DNA of 64,000 nt from the NCBI RefSeq assembly GCF_030388325.1, contig NZ_CP103794.1, positions 2,914,001 to 2,978,000 on the forward strand, given 5' to 3'. Source of the stretch: Flavobacterium johnsoniae (GTDB lineage Bacteria > Bacteroidota > Bacteroidia > Flavobacteriales > Flavobacteriaceae). Numbering within the stretch: position 1 is the stretch's first letter; each line of letters begins with the position of its first letter. A program made the translations under genes and the position numbers. The notes beneath the pieces were generated by a model that had not been told where the DNA came from, ran no database searches, and was given only the letters and a program-made list of their open reading frames with translations. Shown in pieces: positions 26,524-36,595 of the stretch.

Positions 26524-29500
26524 ATGAAAAATTTTATTTTTAGCTTTTTAGCACTCTTGTTGCTGCCTACATATATGATGGGGCAGGCACAAGCAATTAA
26601 AGGGAAAGTATTAGACAGTAGTGGAATGGGGGTTCCGGGTGCTATTATTAGCGCTTCAGAATCTCGAACTTCTGCTGATGCCGACTTCGATGGTAATTTT
26701 ACCATTAATGCTAAAGTTGGAGAGACCTTAAAAATCTCCATGCTTGGTTTTGACTCTGTTTCTGTACCAGCAACGGCAGGAGCAATGACAATTACTTTAA
26801 AAGAATCGGGTGATACCGCTTTAAAAGAGGTAGTAGTTATTGGTTACGGTACTAGAAAAAAGGTAGATAATACTACTGCAATTTCTTCTATTAAAGCAGA
26901 AGATATCACAAAAACTAAAGTTATTAATGCTTCTCAAGCTATTCAAGGTAAAGCTGCTGGGGTGCAAGTAACTGCTTCAGATTTACCAGGAAGCACACCT
27001 TCTGTTGTAATTAGAGGTTTGGGTACTGCTTTAGGAGGTAGATCACCATTATATATTGTTGATGGTATGGCAACAGAAAACATCAATAATATTAATGCAA
27101 ACGATATTACTTCTTACGACATCTTAAAAGATGCCTCTGCATTAGCTATTTATGGTACAAGAGCAGCAAACGGGGTTATCATTATTACCACTAAAAAAGG
27201 TAAAGGTGATAAAGTTTCTGTTGAGGTTGAAAGCTTTGGTGGTGTAAGAACACCTCTTAAAAGAGTAAAAATGGCTGGAAGTAATAAATATGCTCATTAC
27301 ACTAATTCAGCTTTACAATCTACAACTTACTCTCAGGATCAGCCTGTTAATACAGATTGGTTTGACGAAATTACAAGAACAGGAAGTTATACTCAAAATA
27401 ACGTATCTGTTTCTGGAGCAACGGAAAGTGTAAAATACTTTTTCAGTTTAGGTAATTATTCTGAACAAGCTGTTTTAAACGGTTTAGATTTCGGACGTAC
27501 TACTTTTAGAAATAACAATGAATACAAAATTTCTAAAAAACTGACATTAACTCAAAACTTCAGCTTAACGTCTACAAAATCAACTCCAAAACCTTTGTCA
27601 GCTTTTACAAATGCTTACAAACAATCTCCTGTAGTTCCAGTATTTTTTCCTGACGGAAAATACGGAGTTGCGCGTGTTGGAGACAATGGTTTTGCAAATG
27701 AAACAGGATCTGCAATTAATAACGTTGGAAATCCAGTCGCTCAACTTGATTTCTTTGACGAAGAACAACGCAGTATTACTTTACAAGGAGGTTTAAAATT
27801 AGATTATGAAATTTTACCTTCTTTAAAATTTACTTCACAATTTAATGGTGAGTACTATACTTGGAAAAATTATAATTTCAGTGATACTAAAAATATTTGG
27901 GTGGCTGCAAATCCAGATAGACAAGCAAGTGAATATGAAACATTATTTCCAAATGCTAATATAAATTCATTGACAAAAGGAAGAGAGCAATATTATAACT
28001 GGAGTTTGTCAAATTATTTGACTTACAACAAAGTATTCGCCGAAATCCATGATGTAGAAGTTACTGCAGGTATTGAAACATACGTTAAGGGAGCAAGAGA
28101 AAAATTGACAATAGTAAGAAAGAATGTGAATTCAGATTCTAATTACTGGGCTCTTAAGGATAATGAATATGCTACAAACATTGTAAGTTATAAAGATGAG
28201 GTTTTTAACGAAACTAAATTGGCTTCTTACTTAGGTCGTTTCCAATATAAATTATTAGACAGATATTTATTTACTGGAACTGTAAGACGTGACGGATCTT
28301 CAAACTTTGCAAAAGACTACCGTTGGGGAACTTTCCCTGCGCTTGGTGCTGGATGGGTAATTTCTAAAGAAAAATTCTTAGCAGATTCTAAAGGAATCAA
28401 TTTATTGAAATTAAGAGGAAGCTGGGGTAAATTAGGAAATCAAAATGTACCACTTAATAGTCAAGGATATACTTCAGGACTTAATGCATATTTAGGAGGT
28501 TCTATCTTGCTTGATGGAACTACAATTACATCACAAATTGATCCAAGTTTATCTTGGGAGATTACAGAAGAATCTTCTGTAGGTTTAGATTTCGAATTCT
28601 TAAACAGCAGATTAAAAGGATCTTTTGATGTGTATGATAAAAATACAAACAATGTAATTTTAAATACTAAACCTTATTTCACATCTGGAATTACGGCTGC
28701 ATCTCCTGCTCATGTTGGAGAAGTATCTAATAAAGGTTATGAGATTTCATTACGTTGGGATGATAAAATTGGAGAAAACTTTAGCTACTATATCGGTGGT
28801 AACTTTTCTAACAACAAAAACGAACTTACAGGTTTGAAAAATGTAGTATTGTCTCCAGTTATTGGTGGTGGATTAGGAAATGGTCAAGACACAAAATTAT
28901 TGGATAATACTACTGTAGGTCAGCCATTAGGAAGTTTCTACATCTATGAATATGCTGGTTTTGATCCTGCAAACGGACAAATGTTATACTATAATGCGGC
29001 GGGAGATAAAGTAACTCAAGATGCATTAAGCGCTACAGCAGATAAAAAATATGTTGGTTCAAGTTTACCAAAATCTAACTATGGAGTTTCTTTAGGATTT
29101 GTTTACAAAAACTTTGATTTCTCTGTTGATGGATACGGTACTTCTGGAGCAAAAGTATACAACGGTAAAAAAGCACAACGTTTCTCTGGTGAAAACATTG
29201 AAAACTCATTGGCTACAGATTTCTGGACGTTAAACAATACAACAGCTTCAAATCCAGCACCATTTAATCAAGTGCCAGTTGCTTCTACATACTATTTAGA
29301 GTCTGGTGATTTCTTTAGAATTAACAACATTACATTAGGATACAAATTGCCATTACAATCGGACAGTTTTATTTCTGCATGTAGAATTTATGTAAATGCA
29401 ATTAACCCATTTATTACACAAAAATTCTCAGGATTTTCTCCAGAGTTAAACGGAGACGGTAATCCTTATGGAACTCAAGGAGTAGAGCTGGATGCTTATC

Positions 29501-29544
29501 CAACTTTAAGATCATTTGTAATTGGTGCTAATTTAAAATTTTAA
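26524..29544 (+). CDS. SusC/RagA-type TonB-dependent outer membrane transporter
   Basis: 1006 residues. Signal peptide (to about 21), a carboxypeptidase-regulatory-like domain (about 24-98, IKGKVLDSSGMGVPGA), a TonB-box-like segment (KEVVVIGYG near 103), plug domain with GRSPLYIVDGM and SYDILKDASALAIYGTRAANGVIIITTKKG, then a 22-strand barrel ending in FVIGANLKF with terminal Phe. It imports oligosaccharides from the surface into the periplasm, powered by TonB. Followed by SusD 4 bases later, the canonical pair. Product range depends on the enzymes downstream. Confidence 0.97.
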   Translation: MKNFIFSFLALLLLPTYMMGQAQAIKGKVLDSSGMGVPGAIISASESRTSADADFDGNFTINAKVGETLKISMLGFDSVSVPATAGAMTITLKESGDTALKEVVVIGYGTRKKVDNTTAISSIKAEDITKTKVINASQAIQGKAAGVQVTASDLPGSTPSVVIRGLGTALGGRSPLYIVDGMATENINNINANDITSYDILKDASALAIYGTRAANGVIIITTKKGKGDKVSVEVESFGGVRTPLKRVKMAGSNKYAHYTNSALQSTTYSQDQPVNTDWFDEITRTGSYTQNNVSVSGATESVKYFFSLGNYSEQAVLNGLDFGRTTFRNNNEYKISKKLTLTQNFSLTSTKSTPKPLSAFTNAYKQSPVVPVFFPDGKYGVARVGDNGFANETGSAINNVGNPVAQLDFFDEEQRSITLQGGLKLDYEILPSLKFTSQFNGEYYTWKNYNFSDTKNIWVAANPDRQASEYETLFPNANINSLTKGREQYYNWSLSNYLTYNKVFAEIHDVEVTAGIETYVKGAREKLTIVRKNVNSDSNYWALKDNEYATNIVSYKDEVFNETKLASYLGRFQYKLLDRYLFTGTVRRDGSSNFAKDYRWGTFPALGAGWVISKEKFLADSKGINLLKLRGSWGKLGNQNVPLNSQGYTSGLNAYLGGSILLDGTTITSQIDPSLSWEITEESSVGLDFEFLNSRLKGSFDVYDKNTNNVILNTKPYFTSGITAASPAHVGEVSNKGYEISLRWDDKIGENFSYYIGGNFSNNKNELTGLKNVVLSPVIGGGLGNGQDTKLLDNTTVGQPLGSFYIYEYAGFDPANGQMLYYNAAGDKVTQDALSATADKKYVGSSLPKSNYGVSLGFVYKNFDFSVDGYGTSGAKVYNGKKAQRFSGENIENSLATDFWTLNNTTASNPAPFNQVPVASTYYLESGDFFRINNITLGYKLPLQSDSFISACRIYVNAINPFITQKFSGFSPELNGDGNPYGTQGVELDAYPTLRSFVIGANLKF

Positions 29545-29548
29545 TAAT

Positions 29549-31003
29549 ATGAAAAAGATATATATAGCAACGTTTGTATTATCATCATTGTTCTTTACAG
29601 GATGTGCAGACGACTATCTAGATGTAGATCAAACAGAATCTATTTCGACAGACGATACAGAACTGTTTAATAATGAAGCAGGGGCGGCCCAGTTTGTAAC
29701 AGCAATCTACAACAAGTTTTTAAATTGGGACATGACCTCTTTCGGATGGATTGGACTTTCAAGTATCACTTCTGATGATGCTGATAAAGGTTCTTCTCCT
29801 GGAGATACTGGAACAGATAAAGATGTATTGGATGCATTAACTTATAATGCCTCTAATCCTTCTGCAGAGAGTACTTTTATTGCCAATTACGATGGAATCA
29901 ACAAATGTAATCAGGCTTTAAATATGCTTCCAAAATTAGATAAAGTAGATGCATCTTTAAGAAACAGATTAGCTGGAGAAGCTAAGTTTTTAAGAGCATT
30001 TATGTATTTCACTTTGGTAAAATGTTACGGAGGTGTTCCAATTGTAGATCATTTGCCAGTTCCTGGTTCAGAAGCTGACAGAGTTATGCAGTTAACACGT
30101 AAAACTGCAGCTGAAGTTTATGCTTTTATCGAAACCGATTTAAATGATGCAATTGCAGCATTACCTGAAAAAGGAGCTTATTCTGCTAATGAAAAATCAA
30201 GAGTTACAAAAGGTGCTGCTTATGCATTATTAGCAAAAGTAAGTTTGTACCAGAAAAAATGGCAGCAAGTTGTTGATAACGCTAACAAAGTAACAGGTTA
30301 TTCTCTTGTTGCTGATTACGCTTCAATGTTTAGAGCAACTGGAAAATTTGATTCTGAATCTATTTTCGAAATCTACGCGCAAGGTGCTATACCTGCAAAA
30401 GGAATCGAAGGATATTCTAATACTCAAGGTGCTCGTGGTACTGGAGGATGGGGCTGGGGCTTCAACACGCCATCTCAAAGTTTAGTAAATGCTTATGAAG
30501 CTGGAGATGTTAGAAAGGCAGCAACAATCATTTTTAGAGGTTCAACTTTATACGATGGAAGAGTTGTACCTAATACAGTTGAAAACGAAAGATACAACTA
30601 TAAAGCGTATTCTTCAGCATACACAGATGCATGGGAAACAGATGTTGATATTAAGTATTTGAGATTTGCTGAAGTTTTACTAATGAAAGCTGAAGCATTA
30701 AACGAATTAGGTCAAACTGGAGAAGCTATTCCATTGTTGAATCAGATTAGAAACAGAGCAGGTTTAGGAAATACTCCAGCAGCTTCACAAGCAGATGTTA
30801 GAATTGCAATCTGGAAAGAAAGAAGAGTAGAAATGGCTTTTGAGCACGATAGATTTTTTGATTTAGTGCGTACAGGTCAAGCGAAAGCAGCTTTTGCAGT
30901 AGATGGAAAAACATTTACTGAAGGCAAAAATGAATTATTCCCTATTCCGGCAACATTCATTAAACAAGCAGACGGTTTATCAGCTCAAAACCCTGGTTAC
31001 TAA
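29549..31003 (+). CDS. SusD/RagB-type surface glycan-binding lipoprotein
   Basis: 484 residues. The signal peptide ends in lipobox FFTGC (Cys near 19), so it is anchored to the outer membrane. The body shows the SusD pattern: LRAFMYFTLVKCYGGVPIVDHL, TPR-like helices, YLRFAEVLLMKAEALNELGQ, and WKERRVEMAFEHDRFFDLVRTGQA near the C-terminus. Acts as the lid of the SusC transporter and binds the glycan. Starts 4 bases after SusC and is followed at 18 bases by the LamG lipoprotein. Confidence 0.97.
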   Translation: MKKIYIATFVLSSLFFTGCADDYLDVDQTESISTDDTELFNNEAGAAQFVTAIYNKFLNWDMTSFGWIGLSSITSDDADKGSSPGDTGTDKDVLDALTYNASNPSAESTFIANYDGINKCNQALNMLPKLDKVDASLRNRLAGEAKFLRAFMYFTLVKCYGGVPIVDHLPVPGSEADRVMQLTRKTAAEVYAFIETDLNDAIAALPEKGAYSANEKSRVTKGAAYALLAKVSLYQKKWQQVVDNANKVTGYSLVADYASMFRATGKFDSESIFEIYAQGAIPAKGIEGYSNTQGARGTGGWGWGFNTPSQSLVNAYEAGDVRKAATIIFRGSTLYDGRVVPNTVENERYNYKAYSSAYTDAWETDVDIKYLRFAEVLLMKAEALNELGQTGEAIPLLNQIRNRAGLGNTPAASQADVRIAIWKERRVEMAFEHDRFFDLVRTGQAKAAFAVDGKTFTEGKNELFPIPATFIKQADGLSAQNPGY

Positions 31004-31021
31004 TTCTTAAATCTAATTAAA

Positions 31022-31921
31022 ATGAAAAAAAATAAATCTATTTTATTACTTTCTTTAGCTTTAGCTTCGCAAATTTTTGTAAGCTGTGAGGATAGTATAG
31101 ATAAAACTAACAGTCCAATTCCATACGAGTCAATTGGCGGATATGAGAATTCTGATGAAGTTGCAGCTACACATTTGGTTTCTAAATTTAGTTTCGACGG
31201 AACAATTGAAGATTCTAAAGGTGCAATTACTGGCGGAACAGGAACAAATGTTTCTTATGAAACTGGTGTAAAAGGTACTGCTTATAAAGGCTCTACAACT
31301 TCTTTTATTGCTTACAATAATGTTGCAAATTCTATTGTAAACTTAAAGAATATTACTGTTTCTATGTGGATCAAAACTGATCCGCATACAGGAGGAGCAC
31401 AGTCATTGTATATGCTTCCAAAGAAAACAGATTTCTGGGGTAATATTTTTACTCTTATTGAAGGAACAGGTCCAGCAACAACAATGCTGATGAAAAATCA
31501 CATTCAAAGAGACGTTACACCAAGTATTCCGTGGGCGGGTCAATTTATTGAACATGGAGGCACAAACGTTTTACCAAATATGTTTGGTGCTTGGAAACAT
31601 GTAGTTTGGTCATACAACGGAACAAGTTCTACTTATAGTTTGTATGTTGATGGTCAAAAACTAGTTTTGCCAACTTCTATTTCAAAAAGAAATGCAAGTG
31701 ATCCAGCAACAGGTGGTGGTCCTTTAGGAGAATTAGCTAGCTCTGAAGTTTCAAAATTCATTATTGGAGGGTACCAACAGCATTTAGGTGCTCCTTGGGG
31801 AAATCCTGACGGATGGATGCTACATTATACTGGATTAATGGATGAATTCAGAATTTACGATTCTGCTCTTACAGATCCAGAAGTTACTGCTCTTTATAAA
31901 TTAGAGAAAGATAAAAGATAA
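31022..31921 (+). CDS. LamG/concanavalin-like lipoprotein (surface glycan-binding candidate)
   Basis: 299 residues. Signal peptide with lipobox IFVSC (Cys near 22). The rest is one concanavalin A-like (LamG/Laminin_G_3) sandwich from about 55 to 292: LVSKFSFDGTIEDSKG, ITVSMWIKTDP, GAWKHVVWSYNG, YSLYVDGQKL, GLMDEFRIYDSALTDPEVTALY. No catalytic pair of a laminarinase is seen, so binding is the likely role. Its position after SusD is where SusE-like surface glycan-binding proteins usually lie. Confidence 0.88.
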   Translation: MKKNKSILLLSLALASQIFVSCEDSIDKTNSPIPYESIGGYENSDEVAATHLVSKFSFDGTIEDSKGAITGGTGTNVSYETGVKGTAYKGSTTSFIAYNNVANSIVNLKNITVSMWIKTDPHTGGAQSLYMLPKKTDFWGNIFTLIEGTGPATTMLMKNHIQRDVTPSIPWAGQFIEHGGTNVLPNMFGAWKHVVWSYNGTSSTYSLYVDGQKLVLPTSISKRNASDPATGGGPLGELASSEVSKFIIGGYQQHLGAPWGNPDGWMLHYTGLMDEFRIYDSALTDPEVTALYKLEKDKR

Positions 31922-31930
31922 AGTTTTAAG

Positions 31931-31966
31931 CATACACCTGATGCAAATTCAGGTGTATGTTTTAAT
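31931..31966 (+). terminator. Hairpin between the LamG and GH144 genes
   Basis: Perfect 11-bp arms (CATACACCTGA at 31931-31941, complement at 31949-31959) followed by TTTTAATT. With no promoter seen before the next gene, it probably acts as a partial terminator or 3' end stabiliser that makes the binding-protein part of the transcript more abundant. Confidence 0.6.
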
Positions 31967-31989
31967 TAATAATTATAGAAATTGATAAA

Positions 31990-33378
31990 ATGAAGTTAGG
32001 TTTATATATTATAATGTTTTTAAGTGCTGTTAGTTCATGTTCTTCATCTTCACCAGAAGGAGGAAATACAGGAGGCACGCCATTGCCAACAAATCCAACA
32101 ACGCCAACAAAGCCGTTAACAGATACAGAAGCAATGGATCAAGTTCAAAAGGATGCAATAAAATATTTTTGGGAATATGCTGATCCAAATTCAAAATTGG
32201 CAAGAGAAAGATATCTTACAGAAGATCCAAATTTTGAGTCAAACATTATAACTACTGGAGGTTCTGCATTTGGATTAATGAGTATAATTGTAGGGGTAGA
32301 AAGAGGTTTTTTGCCAAGAGCTGAAGCTGTTTCTAGACTTTCAACAGCATTAAATTTCCTAGAAAAAGCAGATAGATTTCACGGTGCTTGGTCACATTGG
32401 ATGGACAATACTTCTGGAAAAGTTATACCATTTGGGACAAAAGATAACGGTGGAGATTTAGTAGAAACTTCTTTTGTTTGTCAAGCTTTAATTACGATTA
32501 GAGAATACTTTAAAAACGGAAGTACAACTGAAAAAGAATTGGCAGCTAAAGCTGATGAACTTTGGAAAGGTGTAGAATGGGATTGGTATACAAGAGGCGA
32601 AAACGCATTGTATTGGCACTGGTCACCAAATTATGGTTGGGATATGAACTTCAAACTTGAAGGTTATAATGAATGTTTAATTACTTATGTAATGGCAGCT
32701 TCATCGCCAACACATCCAATTTCTGCAGAAGCATATCACCAAGCTTGGGCGAGAAGTGGTGCTATTGTAAATGGAGGTGTTCAATACGGAATTCCAGTTG
32801 TCTTAAGTTACAACGGAGCAGTTGGAAATGTTGGACCAATGTTTTGGTCGCATTATTCTTACTTAGGTTTAGATCCAAATAATCTAAAAGATAAATATGC
32901 AGATTACTGGCAATTGACACAAAACCATGCGAAAATCATGGTTCAATATAGTGTTGCTAATCCAAAAGGATTTAAAGATTATTCAGATAAATGTTGGGGA
33001 TTAACGGCAAGTTATACTCGTAATCCTGACGGAACAACGGGGTATACAGCGCATCAGCCAAACAATGACAATGGAGTAATTTCTCCGACTGCAGCACTTT
33101 CATCTTTTCCATATACACCTGTAGAATCAATGAAGTTTTTACATTATTTATATGATGAAAATAGAGCAAAATATGTTGGAATAGCAGGACCATATGATGC
33201 TATTTCACCACAATATAATTGGGTAACACCACGATATTTAGCAATTGATCAGGGAACTATTGCTCCTATGATTGAAAATTATAGAACAGGTTTATTATGG
33301 AAACTGTTTATGAATGCATCAGATACAAAACAAGGTTTGAAAAAACTTGGATTTACTTCTGGTAAATACGGAATTTAA
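31990..33378 (+). CDS. GH144-type glucanase lipoprotein (endo-beta-1,2-glucanase candidate)
   Basis: 462 residues. The signal ends in a lipobox (SAVSSCSSSS) and a Pro/Thr linker runs to about residue 45. The alpha/alpha barrel matches the glucoamylase-like/GH144 family (MDQVQKDAIKYFWEYADPNS, TGGSAFGLMSIIVGVERGF, FHGAWSHWMDN, GPMFWSHYSYLGLDP). Acidic residues D156, E159 (in GGDLVETSF) and E228 (NECL) keep the spacing of D139, E142 and E211 described for the Chitinophaga pinensis endo-beta-1,2-glucanase, as I recall those numbers. It would cut beta-1,2-glucan at the cell surface. Fourth gene of the SusC operon. Confidence 0.85.
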   Translation: MKLGLYIIMFLSAVSSCSSSSPEGGNTGGTPLPTNPTTPTKPLTDTEAMDQVQKDAIKYFWEYADPNSKLARERYLTEDPNFESNIITTGGSAFGLMSIIVGVERGFLPRAEAVSRLSTALNFLEKADRFHGAWSHWMDNTSGKVIPFGTKDNGGDLVETSFVCQALITIREYFKNGSTTEKELAAKADELWKGVEWDWYTRGENALYWHWSPNYGWDMNFKLEGYNECLITYVMAASSPTHPISAEAYHQAWARSGAIVNGGVQYGIPVVLSYNGAVGNVGPMFWSHYSYLGLDPNNLKDKYADYWQLTQNHAKIMVQYSVANPKGFKDYSDKCWGLTASYTRNPDGTTGYTAHQPNNDNGVISPTAALSSFPYTPVESMKFLHYLYDENRAKYVGIAGPYDAISPQYNWVTPRYLAIDQGTIAPMIENYRTGLLWKLFMNASDTKQGLKKLGFTSGKYGI

Positions 33379-33388
33379 TTGTCTTTAA

Positions 33389-34102
33389 ATGAAATTTAGA
33401 ATCACGCTTTTTGTCTTATTATTTACAGTATTTGGATTTTCACAAAGTGAAATAACTGGAAAAATTAATACCGTTATAATGTCCAAATACGAGTTGGGAT
33501 ATGCGTTGCATCGTCCAGCGAATACCAAAGAAAAAAAGCCATTGATTGTTTTTATTTCTGGTGACGGAGAAAAAGGAACTGATATTGAAAAGGTTAAAAT
33601 AAATGGACCTTTTAAGTATTTAAAAACGCACCAATTAGATGCGTATGTTCTGGCTCCACAATGTAAAGAAGATGAAAACTGGGATATAGAATCAATTTAT
33701 CAGCTGATTTTAAAAATTCAAAAAGAGAATAAAATCGATTCAGATAGAATATATGTTACTGGTTTGAGCTCAGGAGGTTGGGCTTCGTGGAATTTGGCTT
33801 TTGCACATCCGGATCTATTTGCAGCAAACGTACCTGTCGCTGGTTTTGTAGATTTAATTCAGTTAGAGCACGCTTGTGAAATAGCCAATATTCCGACCAG
33901 AATTTTTCACGGATTGCTTGATGATGTGGTGAATGTAAATTATGCCATCACGATTTACAAAGAATTGAAAAAATGCAATGCGAAAGATGTAAAGCTGACC
34001 ATTTTTGATGACGCAAATCATGACAGCTGGACAAGAGTGTATGATAATCAAGAAATCTACGACTGGATGTTTCAGCAGAAAAAAACGAATACAAACAAAT
34101 AA
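33389..34102 (+). CDS. Secreted alpha/beta hydrolase (esterase-like)
   Basis: 237 residues with a signal peptide (FVLLFTVFGFSQ). Resembles the poly-hydroxybutyrate depolymerase/feruloyl-esterase-like group: PLIVFISGDGEKGTD (oxyanion region), nucleophile elbow GLSSGGWASWNLA, late Asp in HGLLDDVVNVNYA, His in DDANHDSW. Full Ser-Asp-His triad. Starts 10 bases after the GH144 gene, so it belongs to the same transcript. It may remove acyl (for example succinyl) groups from the glycan, but the substrate is inferred. Confidence 0.85.
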   Translation: MKFRITLFVLLFTVFGFSQSEITGKINTVIMSKYELGYALHRPANTKEKKPLIVFISGDGEKGTDIEKVKINGPFKYLKTHQLDAYVLAPQCKEDENWDIESIYQLILKIQKENKIDSDRIYVTGLSSGGWASWNLAFAHPDLFAANVPVAGFVDLIQLEHACEIANIPTRIFHGLLDDVVNVNYAITIYKELKKCNAKDVKLTIFDDANHDSWTRVYDNQEIYDWMFQQKKTNTNK

Positions 34103-34194
34103 ATAGAATAGAATGAAATCACTTTGATTCAAATGAAAAACTGAACGAAGAAAAGTGATTCCATGTTCCGATTAAAAACAAATATTAAATAAAC

Positions 34195-36495
34195 ATGAAA
34201 AACAAATTAGTCTTGCTTTTTTTAGGATGCGCGGTTTTGGGTTATGCTCAAAAGAAGCCTGCTAAAAACACAGTAAAAATTAAACCAAAGTCTGAATTTG
34301 TGGCGGAGTTAATGTCAAAAATGACTTTAGACGAGAAATTGGGTCAGTTAAACTTGCCAACATCTGGTGATATTACCACAGGGCAGGCAAACAGCTCAAA
34401 TGTGGCAAAAAATATTGCTGAAGGTAAAGTGGGTGGTTTGTTCAACATTAAATCAGTTCAAAAAATTAAGGAAGTACAGAAAATTGCGGTGGAGAAAAGC
34501 CGTTTAAAAATTCCGTTGCTTTTTGGTATGGACGTAATTCATGGTTACGAAACAACATTCCCAATTCCGTTAGGATTGTCTTGTACTTGGGATATGGCTT
34601 TGATCGAAAGAAGTGCGCAGATTGCTGCAAAAGAAGCAAGTGCAGACGGAATCAATTGGACATTCTCGCCAATGGTAGACATTTCTCGTGATCCACGTTG
34701 GGGAAGAGTTTCTGAAGGTTCTGGAGAAGATCCGTACTTAGGAGGACAAATTGCCAAAGCAATGGTAAATGGTTACCAACAGCACGATCTTTCTAAAAAC
34801 AACTCCATTTTAGCTTGTGTAAAGCACTTTGCATTATATGGAGCTCCTGAAGGTGGACGTGATTACAATACTGTAGACATGAGCCATATCAGAATGTTCA
34901 ATGACTATTTTCCTCCTTACAAAGCAGCTGTTGATGCTGGTGTAGGTTCAGTTATGGCTTCTTTCAACGAAGTTGACGGAATTCCAGCAACTGGAAACAA
35001 ATGGTTAATGACTGACGTTTTAAGAAAACAATGGGGTTTCAAAGGATTTGTAGTAACAGATTTTACAGGAATTCCTGAAATGATCGAACACGGAATGGGG
35101 AATCTTCAAGATGTTTCTGCTTTAGCATTAAATGCTGGAGTTGAAATGGATATGGTTGGAGAAGGCTTCTTAGGGACTTTGAAAAGGTCATTAGATGAGA
35201 AAAGAGTTTCTATCGAAACAATTGACAATGCGGTTAGACTTATTTTGGAAGCAAAATATGATTTAGGATTATTCCAAGATCCATATAAATATTGTGATGA
35301 GAAAAGAGCAAAAACTGAAATCTTTACAATGGATAGCAGAAAAGAAGCTCGTCAAATTGCAACACAATCTTTAGTATTATTGAAAAATCAAAACCAATTG
35401 TTGCCTCTTAAAAAATCTGGAACTATTGGTTTAATCGGACCATTAGCAGACGCGAAAGAAAACATGCCAGGAACTTGGAGTGTCGCAACAAAAATGGAAA
35501 ATGCAGTTTCGTTATTAAGAGGAATCAAAGAAGTAGCAGGAGCAGGAACAAAAGTTTTATATGCAAAAGGAAGTAACTTAGATTACGATGAAACTTTTGA
35601 AACTAATGCTACAATGTTTGGAAAAACATTACACCGCGATTCACGTTCAAAAGAAGATTTATTAGCTGAAGCTTTAAAAGTTGCCGAACAATCTGATGTA
35701 ATTGTTGCCGCTTTAGGAGAATCTGCAGAAATGAGTGGAGAATCAAGCAGCCGAACAAACTTAGAAATTCCACAAGCGCAAAAAGATTTATTAAACGCTT
35801 TATTAAAAACAGGAAAACCAGTTGTTTTAGTTTTATTTGACGGACGTCCTTTAGTAATTACTGACGAAGAAAAAACAGTTCCTGCAATTTTAAATGCTTG
35901 GTTTGCTGGTACAGAAGCAGGTTACGCTATTGCTGATGTATTATTTGGAGATGTAAATCCTTCAGGAAAATTAACTTCAACTTTCCCAAGAAGTGTTGGT
36001 CAATTGCCAATTTATTATGCACACAAAAATACAGGAAGACCACTTTCTAACACAGAAGGAAAATTCGAAAAATTCAGATCAAATTATATTGATGAAAGAA
36101 ACGAGCCTTTATTTCCATTCGGATTTGGTTTAAGTTATACGACTTTCGATTATTCAAACATCAAAATTTCTTCTGATAAAATGAATGCATCAGGAAAATT
36201 AAAAGTAACAGTTGATGTAACAAACACTGGAAATTTTGACGGAAAAGAAACAGTTCAATTATACATTAGAGATTTAGTTGGTTCTGTAACAAGACCAGTT
36301 AGAGAATTAAAAGGTTTCCAAAAAATTGCTCTTAAAAAAGGAGAAAAACAAACAGTAAGTTTTGATATTACTGTAGAGGATTTAAAATTTTATAACTCTG
36401 ATTTACAATTTGTAGCAGAGCCTGGGCAGTTTGATATTTTCGTTGGAGGAAATTCAAACGCCGATAAGAAAGTTAGTTTTGAGTTAACTAAATAG
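34195..36495 (+). CDS. bglX: GH3 beta-glucosidase, BglX-like
   Basis: 766 residues: signal peptide to about 18, N-terminal TIM barrel with the conserved KHFALYGAPEGGRDYN and the nucleophile D289 in VVTDFTGI, the alpha/beta sandwich with the acid/base candidate E516 in EMSGESSSR, and a C-terminal fibronectin-III-like domain (about 670-760). Periplasmic; releases glucose from the non-reducing end of oligosaccharides. A GH3 beside a GH144 is the arrangement of the Bacteroides thetaiotaomicron beta-1,2-gluco-oligosaccharide locus (BT_3567), which suggests beta-1,2 linkage specificity here. A terminator follows. Confidence 0.94.
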   Translation: MKNKLVLLFLGCAVLGYAQKKPAKNTVKIKPKSEFVAELMSKMTLDEKLGQLNLPTSGDITTGQANSSNVAKNIAEGKVGGLFNIKSVQKIKEVQKIAVEKSRLKIPLLFGMDVIHGYETTFPIPLGLSCTWDMALIERSAQIAAKEASADGINWTFSPMVDISRDPRWGRVSEGSGEDPYLGGQIAKAMVNGYQQHDLSKNNSILACVKHFALYGAPEGGRDYNTVDMSHIRMFNDYFPPYKAAVDAGVGSVMASFNEVDGIPATGNKWLMTDVLRKQWGFKGFVVTDFTGIPEMIEHGMGNLQDVSALALNAGVEMDMVGEGFLGTLKRSLDEKRVSIETIDNAVRLILEAKYDLGLFQDPYKYCDEKRAKTEIFTMDSRKEARQIATQSLVLLKNQNQLLPLKKSGTIGLIGPLADAKENMPGTWSVATKMENAVSLLRGIKEVAGAGTKVLYAKGSNLDYDETFETNATMFGKTLHRDSRSKEDLLAEALKVAEQSDVIVAALGESAEMSGESSSRTNLEIPQAQKDLLNALLKTGKPVVLVLFDGRPLVITDEEKTVPAILNAWFAGTEAGYAIADVLFGDVNPSGKLTSTFPRSVGQLPIYYAHKNTGRPLSNTEGKFEKFRSNYIDERNEPLFPFGFGLSYTTFDYSNIKISSDKMNASGKLKVTVDVTNTGNFDGKETVQLYIRDLVGSVTRPVRELKGFQKIALKKGEKQTVSFDITVEDLKFYNSDLQFVAEPGQFDIFVGGNSNADKKVSFELTK

Positions 36496-36516
36496 TTGGT
36501 TTATTGATTAGTAATT

Positions 36517-36554
36517 AGCCCTTCGCGTGTTTGGTTAGCGAAGGGCTTTTTTTT
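36517..36554 (+). terminator. Terminator of the SusC-to-GH3 transcript
   Basis: 10-bp perfect stem AGCCCTTCGC/GCGAAGGGCT with an 11-base loop and eight T. It divides the locus: the genes from 36596 on need their own transcription or read-through. Confidence 0.93.
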
Positions 36555-36595
36555 AAAATCAAAAATCTTTTTTGTAATTTTTTAACTACATTATT

